The notes under the pieces are model-generated. The model worked only from the letters and a program-made list of their open reading frames with translations. It did no database searches and had not been told where the DNA came from. Made by a program: the position numbers and the translations under genes. Positions 18,659-27,205 of a stretch of 64,000 bases of DNA are shown in pieces. Each line of letters opens with the position of its first letter. Position 1 is the stretch's first letter. The stretch is from Methylomonas sp. LL1 (GTDB lineage: Bacteria; Pseudomonadota; Gammaproteobacteria; Methylococcales; Methylomonadaceae): contig NZ_CP064653.1 in assembly GCF_015711015.1 (NCBI RefSeq), positions 62,001 through 126,000 of the forward strand, in the 5' to 3' direction.

Positions 18659-19849
18659 CTACCTCCCACCCGTCGCGGGCGATTCTTCCGCGTACGGTTT
18701 GGGATCTATCGTTGCGCCGGGCCGCACTTTTTGAATGCCCTCGGCAATGACCCGTTCGCCGGGCCGCAAGCCTTCATCAATAATCCATTGCGTGCCTATG
18801 GTTTCGGCCGCCTTGACAGGACGCAACTCCACGCTATTGTCGGGTTTGACCACGGCCACCAGGCGGCGGCCCTGCATTTCTCCAACCGCCCGTTGTGGGA
18901 CCAGTAAAGCACCGGGTTTATGTTTGACTACCGCGCGCACCTTGGCGTACTGGCCGGGGCGCAACAGGCTGCCGGGATTGGGAAACAGAATGGCGACCTG
19001 TATGGTGCCGGTTTTGATATTGACCTCGCGGTCGGCGAAGAAAAATTTTCCCGGATGAGGATAGGCCGAACCATCGGCCAGGATCAGTTCCAGCGACTGG
19101 CCATCCTGTTGTTGACCAGCGCTTTGTTTATTGCGGGCAAATTGCAGGTATTCTTGTTCGCTAAGCGGAATGTAGGCCTTTATTGGATCGAGCTGGGAAA
19201 TCGTGGTCAATTCGGCATTGGCGCTGCCTGGGCCGACCAGATTTCCGAGCTGGGCCTTGGACAGGCCGGCGATGCCGTCGATGGGCGATATGATTTTTGT
19301 GAAGCCAAGTTGCAACTGGGCGCTATCGACCGCGGCCTTGGCGGCTTGCACTTCGGCTTGAGCCGAGGCCTCGCGGCCCACGGCATTGTCGCGGTCGCGA
19401 ACGCTGACCGCCCGTTCCGGCAGCAAGCGTTCCACGCGCTCTAAATCCAAGCGCGCGGTTTTCAACACCGCCTCCTGGCGGGCCAGATTACCGCGAGCGC
19501 CGTCCAGCGTGGCCTGAAAAATCTTGGGATCGATTTCGTAGAGCAACTGGCCTTTTTTCACCGCTTGCCCTTCCTGATAATACTGTTTGATCAGATAGCC
19601 CGATACCTGAGCCAGAATCTGCGCATTGACCATGCCATCCAGGCTGCCAACCCATTCTTGATGAATCGGGACATCTTTTTGCACAACTTCGGCGACATCC
19701 ACCGTGGCTGGCGGTGGAGGTGGAGCCTGCTCGGATTTGTCGCAGGCACAGGCAACTAATGCGGCTATCAGTGCGGTGATACCGATACTAGGTCGAAGTG
19801 AACGGTTGCCGAGTGGCTGAATATTACCGGCGAGAATTATTTCTTTCAT
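18659..19849 (-). CDS. RND efflux periplasmic adaptor (AcrA/MexA-like)
   Basis: About 396 residues. I prefer the ATG at 19849, with GGGA at about the right distance, over the ATG at 19861. A lipoprotein-like signal ends in VACACDKSEQ. The membrane fusion order is visible: short N-terminal beta segment, lipoyl half-motif (GYLIKQYYQEGQAVKKGQ), a helical hairpin with regular leucines (residues 100-180), second lipoyl half, then beta-barrel and membrane-proximal domains. It links the inner-membrane pump to the outer channel. It is the first gene of the operon, so the promoter should lie in the long region right of 19861. Confidence 0.93.
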   Translation of the reverse strand: MKEIILAGNIQPLGNRSLRPSIGITALIAALVACACDKSEQAPPPPPATVDVAEVVQKDVPIHQEWVGSLDGMVNAQILAQVSGYLIKQYYQEGQAVKKGQLLYEIDPKIFQATLDGARGNLARQEAVLKTARLDLERVERLLPERAVSVRDRDNAVGREASAQAEVQAAKAAVDSAQLQLGFTKIISPIDGIAGLSKAQLGNLVGPGSANAELTTISQLDPIKAYIPLSEQEYLQFARNKQSAGQQQDGQSLELILADGSAYPHPGKFFFADREVNIKTGTIQVAILFPNPGSLLRPGQYAKVRAVVKHKPGALLVPQRAVGEMQGRRLVAVVKPDNSVELRPVKAAETIGTQWIIDEGLRPGERVIAEGIQKVRPGATIDPKPYAEESPATGGR

Positions 19850-19861
19850 GCTTCGTCCCAT

Positions 19862-20674
19862 TGGTCCAGGAAGTTGATAAAAAGATTAGACTGATTTCGG
19901 ATAGCTTGTAGAAAAGATCGGCTGCTTGATCAGTATCGGATAGACAGTCATCGAACTTGTCCACGCCAAGAAGAATGTTGAATGTGACTCGAGTCCATGG
20001 CTTTATAGGTGTGTCCGATAACAAAGGCAGATTTCCGGACACGCGGCCGGGAAAAATGTGGCCTGGGTAAGAGACGGAGTAGGCTGCTTACAATGAAGGC
20101 CAATGGTTTGATTTTGCCGCGCCGGCCATTGATGGGTAGGGCCGACATGGCGCCTCGCCGTTTTTCGAATTGCTATCCTTACCTGAGTTAAATACCAGGC
20201 TCGTTTCTAGCGATGGAAGCACAAAACAGCAATGGTGTTTCAGTAATAAAAACGCAGTAAATGTGCCAATCCAACTCAAGGCCAGCTAAAAAATAAAAGC
20301 ATCTATGCAACAAGCAGTTACAGCCTGCTCTAATGCTGGCTACGAAATGCAGGCAGGTCAATGGTCCACGAAATATCGTGTATTCCCCGAATTCAGGCTT
20401 CCCAAAATTGGCTTAAGTTCCGTCTCGGTTGGGTGGAAACTAGCCCGCGAACTCTATTGTTATTACGGAAAGACAAGGCTACGGGACGTTTCTGGCCGAC
20501 TTAATCAAGCTATTCCGTATCTTATGCATTAAGCCGGCATATTGTCGATACAGCAAATGGTTAGCCAAAGTGTAAGGGGTATGATCGGATTTTGACGACT
20601 TTAGGTTGGCATAAAATTTGACTGATAATTGAGACAGTTAGGTGTTGAACAAACTTCCGGGCAAGGGCGGGTCG
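19862..20674. other. Intergenic region of about 800 bases between divergent genes
   Basis: It should hold the promoters of the efflux operon (minus) and the ion channel gene (plus). A 75-codon open frame at 20305-20532 has no ribosome binding site and no recognisable features. I cannot name an operator or a convincing promoter. Confidence 0.4.
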
Positions 20675-21325
20675 ATGAAGAGCGGCAATTTTTGGTATCT
20701 ATTTGTCGGATTATTGGCTGTGTTGCTAGTCATGCCGTTCACTTCTAATTTGCCGGGCGGCGGCAGATATTCGATAGCCCTACTGTTTAGTGTTTTTATG
20801 CTAATTGCGGTTTGGAGTTTGGCCGCCTCTAAACGTGTTTTTCAATTCGGGACTTTGCTGGTGGTGGGGATTACCAGCTCGGTTGGCTTTAACATCGTCG
20901 TGGGCGTCAATCAGGTCATGGAAATGATCGAATTATTGATGATGGTGATTTTTTGTGGACTGAGTTGCTCCATCGCCGCGCGCAATGTGTTTGTCTGGCA
21001 TCGGGTTGACCTCAATTCGCTGGTGGGTGCGTTTTGCGTGTATTTGCTGATGGGATTGATCTGGGCATTGATGTACCGCATGCTACTGCTGTGCGGTTTG
21101 GGGCATTTTTCCGGCAATATCGCTACCCAGACCCATGAGTTATTTCCCGATCTGATTTATTTCAGCTTCGTAACCCTGGCCAGTTTGGGCTATGGCGATA
21201 TTTCACCGATTGGTGGGCTCCCAAAAACTCTGGCCTATCTGGAAGCATTGGTAGGCCAATTTTACCTGGCGGTGATGGTGGCCAGTCTGGTGGGGGTTTA
21301 TAGTTCGCGCCGTAATCGTGGATGA
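20675..21325 (+). CDS. Potassium-channel-like ion channel protein
   Basis: Start chosen at ATG 20675 because AAGGGCGGG lies just before it; a GTG at 20642 is the alternative. The protein has about 216 residues and six hydrophobic segments. Near the C-terminus is the potassium selectivity filter LASLGYGDISP, placed between a pore helix (FPDLIYFSFVT) and a last membrane helix. The first four helices do not show a charged voltage-sensor pattern. It probably forms a tetrameric potassium-selective or related channel in the inner membrane. The HD-GYP gene starts 64 bases downstream on the same strand. Confidence 0.85.
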   Translation: MKSGNFWYLFVGLLAVLLVMPFTSNLPGGGRYSIALLFSVFMLIAVWSLAASKRVFQFGTLLVVGITSSVGFNIVVGVNQVMEMIELLMMVIFCGLSCSIAARNVFVWHRVDLNSLVGAFCVYLLMGLIWALMYRMLLLCGLGHFSGNIATQTHELFPDLIYFSFVTLASLGYGDISPIGGLPKTLAYLEALVGQFYLAVMVASLVGVYSSRRNRG

Positions 21326-21389
21326 TAAAGCCACACTATCCGGTAATCGAAGGGCTAATGTTGCCGTGAATTTGGGGAGGTAGCCGTTA

Positions 21390-22715
21390 ATGCAATCGCG
21401 CACGCGTTCCATACGCAAAATATTGATTTTTCGTTTGCTGGCCTTGGCGGTATTGCTGTCTGTTTTGGTGGGCGGTAGTGTATTGATCCGGGAACGCATC
21501 ACGCTGCAAGAGGATATTGCCGATCGGACTCGGATAGCGATTGAGCTGTTAAAGCTGCGCGTGCGTGACATCGCGACTCTCAGCCATCAGCCCTGGCAAA
21601 CAACGGTACAAGAAGCATTGGACGATTTGAGCAGGGTGGCTCCGCAAAATAACTTGGGGCATTTTGCCTGGGCTGCCATCCAAAATGCCGACGGCCAGGA
21701 AATCGCTAGAATAGCCGATGCCGACAGCCCAAATATTCAAGGTTTGATTGACGCCGCCAAAAGCCAAGCGCTGCCGGTCGACGCTGATCCGGCCATTACC
21801 CCCTTGGCAAAGTATGATGGCAGGTACAGTTTTTCGATTGGCTTGTTGATTACCGACCATGGTGGCCAGCCTTTGGCTAATCTGCGTGGGGTCTACATCA
21901 TTGCCTCGGACGTGATGAGCGAGTTCTGGCGCGATATCCTGCGTTCGGTCGGCGCTTCGATATTGATCGTTATCCTGGTAACGGCGCTGCATTATCCGGT
22001 GATCAGGCAGTTGCTGGAGCGCCTGGGACAATTATCGATACATCTGCTCGATGCCAATCTGGAAACCTTGCAGGGTTTTGGCAGTGCCATCGCCAAGCGC
22101 GATAGCGATACCGACGAGCATAATTACCGGGTCACGATCTACTCCGTCAAACTGGCGGAGGCGGTTGGGTTGGAGCCGGATAGGATTCGCACCCTGATCA
22201 AGGGCGCCTTTCTGCACGATGTCGGCAAGATCGGGATTCGCGATCATATTTTGCTCAAACCGGGACGGCTGGATACGGACGAATTTGAAATCATGCAAAC
22301 CCACGTTCGCCATGGTCTGGATATCGTCAACAATTGCCATTGGTTGCAAGACGCCAGCGAGGTGGTCGGCAATCATCATGAGAAATTTGATGGTAGCGGC
22401 TATGATCTGGGGCTGAAAGGCGAGCAGATTCCAATAACCGCGCGCATTTTTGCCATTGTCGACGTGTTCGACGCCTTAACCTCGCAACGCCCTTACAAAT
22501 CACCGTTGAGTCTGCAGGAATCGTTGGCAATACTTCGAAGTGGAGCCGGGAAACATTTCGATCCTGCCCTACTGGAGGTCTTCGACGGCATTGCCGGTTC
22601 CTTGTACCACAGCTTTGCTCATCATGAACAACAGTCGCGCAGCGAGCTAAGCCTCGTTATTCAGCACTATTTCAAGGGAGACATCGGCGATTTATTGCAG
22701 GGAAGCCTGGTATAA
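21390..22715 (+). CDS. Membrane HD-GYP c-di-GMP phosphodiesterase
   Basis: 441 residues; GGGAGG lies ahead of the start. Two membrane helices (about residues 10-32 and 190-212) enclose a periplasmic sensor region of about 150 residues with no family I can name. The cytoplasmic HD-GYP domain follows from about residue 230. It has HNYRVTIYS, the HD pair in GAFLHDVGKIGI, HVRHG, and NHHEKFDGSGYD, where the canonical GYP reads GYD. All the metal-binding histidines and aspartates I expect are there. It should hydrolyse cyclic di-GMP in response to an external signal. The window also holds a GGDEF/EAL protein. Confidence 0.9.
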   Translation: MQSRTRSIRKILIFRLLALAVLLSVLVGGSVLIRERITLQEDIADRTRIAIELLKLRVRDIATLSHQPWQTTVQEALDDLSRVAPQNNLGHFAWAAIQNADGQEIARIADADSPNIQGLIDAAKSQALPVDADPAITPLAKYDGRYSFSIGLLITDHGGQPLANLRGVYIIASDVMSEFWRDILRSVGASILIVILVTALHYPVIRQLLERLGQLSIHLLDANLETLQGFGSAIAKRDSDTDEHNYRVTIYSVKLAEAVGLEPDRIRTLIKGAFLHDVGKIGIRDHILLKPGRLDTDEFEIMQTHVRHGLDIVNNCHWLQDASEVVGNHHEKFDGSGYDLGLKGEQIPITARIFAIVDVFDALTSQRPYKSPLSLQESLAILRSGAGKHFDPALLEVFDGIAGSLYHSFAHHEQQSRSELSLVIQHYFKGDIGDLLQGSLV

Positions 22716-22868
22716 ATCTTATTAAACTAAAACTCGGCAATCTATAATCTTAATTGATGCCGCCCAGTCTATCTGGTCCGGCGACGTCAGATTGCATGCC
22801 ATCAATTTTCAGGTCGAAAATGACCTCGATTTGACGAACGACCCTCGATAATTTAATGGAGTAAGTTT

Positions 22869-24287
22869 ATGACTAGCACCAAGAATAAAACCAAGAAATC
22901 GGGTGCCGCATCTGCTTCAACGGATGACGACAAATTGGAATTTAAATCGCGCGAGGAGCGCATCGCTAGCGGCAAGACGCTACGGGATAAAGTGTCGCGC
23001 TCAAGCCATTCCGGATGGGATGCACCGGCCAATCGCCGCGACCCCATCGATATTTTGGAACAATCCAATCGAGATAGGCTGCCGGAACTGGTGCCGATTC
23101 GCTATGGACGCATGTTGCGCAGTCCCTTCACCTTTTTGCGCGGTTCGGCCGGGTTGATGGCTTATGATCTTGCGACCACGCCGAATACAGGCTTGCGGGT
23201 GCAAGTCTGCGGCGATTGCCATTTACTCAATTTCGGATTGTTCGCCACGCCGGAACGCAACCTGATATTCGATATCAACGATTTCGACGAAACTTTACCG
23301 GCCCCCTGGGAATGGGATCTCAAACGCTTGGCCACCAGTTTCGCCGTCGCAGTCCTCGACCAACGCTTCAGTGACGAAGAAGCACAAGCTGTTGCCGTCG
23401 AATGCGCCCGAGCCTACCGAGAACACTTGCGGGAATATTCAAAGATGAACCCCTTGGAAGTTTGGTACGACCGGCTGGACGCCAAAACGCTGATTGCGAT
23501 GGCGCCCGATGAAAAAATCCGAAAAAAACGCGAGCAGATTGCCGAGAAAGCGCGCCAGCGCGTTGGTGATCAACTCGTGCCCAAAATCGCCGTTACGGTC
23601 GGAGGTCGTCACCGGTTGCTCGATCAACCACCGATACTGTTTCATAGTCAGGACGAGGAAACGGAACAGAGAATTCGGAGTGGGTTCGAAGCCTATCGGC
23701 AATCGTTGTCCGACGAGCGCCGAGTGCTGTTTAACCGCTATCGTCTGGAAGATTATGCGATGAAAGTTGTCGGCATCGGCAGCGTCGGCACACGTTGTTC
23801 AGTCGCGCTGTTTTTCTCGGCGGAAAACCATGCCTTGTTGCTGCAGATCAAGGAAGCCTGTCCGTCGGTGCTGGAACCTTATGCCGGCAACAGCCGTTAT
23901 GATAATCACGCCCAGCGCGTGGTGATGGGGCAACGGCTGATGCAATCGTCCAGTGATATATTTTTAGGCTGGGCGAGGTCGGATCAAGGCCGCGATTTCT
24001 TCGTGCGTCAACTGCGCGATATGAAAATGTCTCCGCCGATCGAGGGCGCGACGCTTCAACAATATAACCTCTATGCCGAACTATGCGGCTGGACTTTAGC
24101 CCGTGCCCATGCCCGCTCGGGCGATGCGGCGACCATCAGCGGTTACTTGGGTAAATCCAACCGCTTCGATCAAGCGATCGGCGAGTTTGCCCTGGCTTAC
24201 GCGGACCAGACCAAGCAAGATCACGCGGCTCTGGTGGAAGCCGTAAACTCCGGACGGGTAAAGGCACTGATAGAAGAAGATGAGTGA
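22869..24287 (+). CDS. DUF2252 protein (kinase-like fold)
   Basis: 472 residues, soluble, with a lysine-rich start. The family core is clear: RYGRMLRSPFTFLRGSAGLM, then CGDCHLLNFG, then DINDFDETLPAPWEWDLKRL. The GDxHxxN loop and the following DFD resemble the catalytic loop and metal-binding segment of aminoglycoside-phosphotransferase-like kinases, which suggests a phosphotransferase. The substrate is unknown. It is followed 37 bases later by an unknown membrane protein on the same strand, with which it may be co-transcribed. Confidence 0.88.
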   Translation: MTSTKNKTKKSGAASASTDDDKLEFKSREERIASGKTLRDKVSRSSHSGWDAPANRRDPIDILEQSNRDRLPELVPIRYGRMLRSPFTFLRGSAGLMAYDLATTPNTGLRVQVCGDCHLLNFGLFATPERNLIFDINDFDETLPAPWEWDLKRLATSFAVAVLDQRFSDEEAQAVAVECARAYREHLREYSKMNPLEVWYDRLDAKTLIAMAPDEKIRKKREQIAEKARQRVGDQLVPKIAVTVGGRHRLLDQPPILFHSQDEETEQRIRSGFEAYRQSLSDERRVLFNRYRLEDYAMKVVGIGSVGTRCSVALFFSAENHALLLQIKEACPSVLEPYAGNSRYDNHAQRVVMGQRLMQSSSDIFLGWARSDQGRDFFVRQLRDMKMSPPIEGATLQQYNLYAELCGWTLARAHARSGDAATISGYLGKSNRFDQAIGEFALAYADQTKQDHAALVEAVNSGRVKALIEEDE

Positions 24288-24324
24288 TGGGTACGAACTT
24301 TCTCAAAAATAGCCTTAACGATAA

Positions 24325-25530
24325 ATGGCAACCAATAACGTGAACAGCAAACCGGATATAAAACTGGAGAACGATTTTTCCCTGGTGCAGGGTGGACCGC
24401 TATTTCAATTCTTCATTCGCAGCCGTTTATCTACCGGCGCCATGGGCTGGCTGAAACGCCGGATCATATTCTTTGCGCTGTTCACTTGGCTGCCGTTGCT
24501 GATGCTTTCGGCTGCTTCGGGAAAAGCGATCGCTGGCGGCGTTCAGGTTCCATTTTTGTGTGATCTTGAAGTGCATGTTCGTTTCTTGGTGGCATTGCCG
24601 TTATTGTTGGTGACGGAATGGGTGGTGCATCGAAGACTGAAGCCGGTGGTCCTACAGTTTATCGAAAGGGATATTATCAAGCCGGAAATCCGGCCTCTTT
24701 TTGATGCCTGTATTGCGTCGGCATTGCGTTTGCGTAATTCACTGTTGATGGAGATCACGATGGTTGTGCTGGTACTGACTCTGGGGCATACCTTGTTTTT
24801 CGAGCAGATGACGGTGAATAGCACGATTTGGTACGCGACCCGAGCCACGTCCGGCTATCAACTGTCCCCAGCGGGGTACTGGCTGGCTTATGTCAGCCTG
24901 CCGCTATATCAATTTATTCTGTTGCGTTGGGTGTTTCGAATTATCGTCTGGGCTTGGTTTCTTTGGTCGGTGTCGCGTCTCGATCTCTATCTGGTGCCGA
25001 CGCATCCGGACAGGGCGGGCGGATTGGGCTTTCTTAGCCAAAGTGCCGCGGCATTCATACCTTTTTTATTGTCCCAGGGTGCGTTGCTGTCGGCCATGTT
25101 GGGGGAACGGATTTTGTACGAAGGGGCCGTGTTGATGGTGTTCAAGCTGGAAATCGCCGTCTTCACCGTGTTTTGTTTACTCTTGGTGCTGGGGCCGTTG
25201 ATCGTATTCGCGCCACAACTGGCAAAAGTCAAGCGAGCGGGTTTGCGGGCCTATGGTATCTTGGCGAGCCGCTATGTCGGCGAGTTCGATAAAAAATGGT
25301 TGCAAGGTGGCGCGACTCCGGATGAACTGTTGATCGGCAGCAGCGACATTCAATCTCTGGCGGACTTGAACAACAGTTTTGACGTGATACGCTCCATGCA
25401 GCTATTACCGTTTGGCAAGCAAACGATAATTCAATTGGCGGTGGTGTCATTGTCGCCCTTGCTACCCTTGTTATTAACCATGATTTCGCTGGAAGACCTA
25501 CTGAAACGGCTGATCGGTATTTTGTTGTGA
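24325..25530 (+). CDS. Polytopic membrane protein of unknown function
   Basis: 401 residues. I do not recognise the family. About seven hydrophobic segments are visible: near residues 48-68, 85-105, 140-160, 185-215 (with many aromatics), 240-260, 272-300 and 370-395. A conserved-looking cytoplasmic stretch (LDLYLVPTHPDRAGGLGFL) and a loop LQGGATPDELLIGSSDIQSLADLNN lie between helices. No catalytic motif is evident. It follows the DUF2252 gene by 37 bases and converges on the glycosidase genes. Confidence 0.72.
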   Translation: MATNNVNSKPDIKLENDFSLVQGGPLFQFFIRSRLSTGAMGWLKRRIIFFALFTWLPLLMLSAASGKAIAGGVQVPFLCDLEVHVRFLVALPLLLVTEWVVHRRLKPVVLQFIERDIIKPEIRPLFDACIASALRLRNSLLMEITMVVLVLTLGHTLFFEQMTVNSTIWYATRATSGYQLSPAGYWLAYVSLPLYQFILLRWVFRIIVWAWFLWSVSRLDLYLVPTHPDRAGGLGFLSQSAAAFIPFLLSQGALLSAMLGERILYEGAVLMVFKLEIAVFTVFCLLLVLGPLIVFAPQLAKVKRAGLRAYGILASRYVGEFDKKWLQGGATPDELLIGSSDIQSLADLNNSFDVIRSMQLLPFGKQTIIQLAVVSLSPLLPLLLTMISLEDLLKRLIGILL

Positions 25531-25638
25531 CCTAAGGCTGATGAAGGCTCGACATCACCCCGGTCCAACAAAGTAGTATAGCCAGTTGCGGTTGCTTGCC
25601 GGACAGGACGCAGTGGATAAAACCATCTAGGCTCGACA

Positions 25639-25654
25639 GCGGCATTTTTGCCGC
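25639..25654. other. Small hairpin between convergent genes
   Basis: GCGGCA and TGCCGC form a 6-bp stem around TTTT. It lies between the stops of the membrane protein gene (25530) and the glycosidase gene (25710). There is no T-tract after the stem, so a terminator role is only possible, not shown. Confidence 0.25.
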
Positions 25655-25709
25655 CGCGCCTGTCCAAAACGATGGCTAGGCAAGGGTTTGATAGAGCCTG
25701 ACGCCGTGT

Positions 25710-27188
25710 TCAGGTCGGAGCGAGTTCGAAAACATGGTAAGCCCATGCCGGCAGGTCCAGATAGAGGCCCGAATTTGCAAGTCGCGGTCCCTCGTATTCA
25801 TAACGATAGGCGTTCAGTAAATCCTTGAATTGCCATGCGCCTTGCCCCAACTTTGCAAAAGGCAGGCGGACATAGCATTGTGATGGGTTGGATGCGAAAT
25901 TGACCGCCACCAACAATAATTCGTGGTTTGATCCTTGCCAGGCAAATGCGATGAAACAATCCCAGGTCCAGTTTTCATTCCAGGCAGGAAGGCATTCCAG
26001 CAATTGCCAATTGCCGTTGCGGACAACATCTCGCCGCAGTATGGCCAATAAGCTTTCGTAGAGTCGGTGGATGTCTTGATTGACGGGTTCTACCGGTTCC
26101 CGGATCAGATGCGGAGAAACGTGCTTCAGTCGGCCCTCGAACTGGCCGTTGTGGAAAAAACGCAAACCCGGCGTTAAATAGGTCAGTACCGCGCCGGCCC
26201 TATGCATCGGCATCGAAAAGGTTGCGGCGGCTCGCGGTTCGTCGTGATTTTCCATAAAACGAGCCAAACGATCCTGAAACTCGGGACCGGCGTAAAGGTG
26301 TTCCCGTATTGGACGCGCACGTCCATTGCGTAAACGGTCGTAGAGCCGTTTGTCATAGGTGTAATCGAAGCCCTGCTGCTGCAATGTCGACTCCAAATCC
26401 CAATAGACCTCGGCCATGAACAGGAAAGAGGGATGCTGTTTACGCACCTTTGTGATGGCTTCGGGCCAAAAGGAGGGCATGTCGATACCCCATGTGCGTT
26501 TAAATACCTCCGGCAAGATCAGCATGGCCATGTCGCAACGTATGCCGTCGCACAAATCGGCGATAGTCAGCAACTCATTGATCATAGCTTCTTGCAAGGC
26601 CGGGTTGCCGTAATTCAATTGCAGGGTATCGGGCCAACCCGGAAAATAAGGGTCGCGGCCATGGGCTAGGATCAAGTCGCCTTGGGCAGTGTTGAGCCGA
26701 ACGTAGTTTTGCGGTGATTGGGCAAGGTTGTCTTCCGAACCTCGCACATAAAACTCGGGGTGTGTATTGAGCCAGGGATGGTCCAGTGCGCTGTGGTTGG
26801 GTACGAAATCCAGCAACAAGCGCATGCCCCGCTGCTGTATTCGTTGGCGCAAGCGGGCAAGCGCGGCGTTGCCACCCAAGGACGTTGCCACCGAATAGGC
26901 TTGAATCGCAAACCCCGAGCCGCCGATGTCATGTTCTTGCAAATCCGGCAAGGTGGCTTGAAATCCCTTGCGCCATTCAATATTAGTCCGGGATACCTCT
27001 CGGCCGGCCAAACCGGTTTGCCAAACGCTCAGCAGCCAGACCCAATCCACGCCCCAATGCTTTAGGCGATCCAGGTCGCTATCCGGAATGTCGTCCAGGC
27101 TGGCGGGACGGCCGAGCCGCTCGGAAAGAGCAGTCAGGCATGCGCGGGTATTGATCTGATAAAGCATTGGATAGCGTGGGCCGGTCAT
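25710..27188 (-). CDS. GH13 alpha-amylase family glycosidase
   Basis: About 492 residues. I prefer the second ATG (27188), because GAGGG sits too close to the ATG at 27194 but correctly for this one. It is a (beta/alpha)8 enzyme with the GH13 catalytic triad. The nucleophile Asp is in GIRCDMAML (residue 219), the acid/base Glu is in FMAEVYWD (residue 260) and the third Asp is in ENHDEPR (residue 316). The DFVPNHSA segment is conserved region I. There is no signal peptide, so it is cytoplasmic. It probably hydrolyses or transfers alpha-glucosidic bonds in glycogen-derived oligosaccharides, sucrose, trehalose or similar. It lies 17 bases downstream of the GH63 gene in one operon. Confidence 0.9.
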   Translation of the reverse strand: MTGPRYPMLYQINTRACLTALSERLGRPASLDDIPDSDLDRLKHWGVDWVWLLSVWQTGLAGREVSRTNIEWRKGFQATLPDLQEHDIGGSGFAIQAYSVATSLGGNAALARLRQRIQQRGMRLLLDFVPNHSALDHPWLNTHPEFYVRGSEDNLAQSPQNYVRLNTAQGDLILAHGRDPYFPGWPDTLQLNYGNPALQEAMINELLTIADLCDGIRCDMAMLILPEVFKRTWGIDMPSFWPEAITKVRKQHPSFLFMAEVYWDLESTLQQQGFDYTYDKRLYDRLRNGRARPIREHLYAGPEFQDRLARFMENHDEPRAAATFSMPMHRAGAVLTYLTPGLRFFHNGQFEGRLKHVSPHLIREPVEPVNQDIHRLYESLLAILRRDVVRNGNWQLLECLPAWNENWTWDCFIAFAWQGSNHELLLVAVNFASNPSQCYVRLPFAKLGQGAWQFKDLLNAYRYEYEGPRLANSGLYLDLPAWAYHVFELAPT

Positions 27189-27205
27189 AATCATACCCTC
27201 ATGGA

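Noticed and set aside
20305-20532. 75-codon open frame in the intergenic region
   Set aside because: No ribosome binding site and no familiar pattern; it could be a gene but I cannot support it.
20575-20625. Possible promoter before the ion channel gene (TTGACG ... TAAAAT)
   Set aside because: The spacing of 14 bases is too short for a normal sigma-70 promoter.
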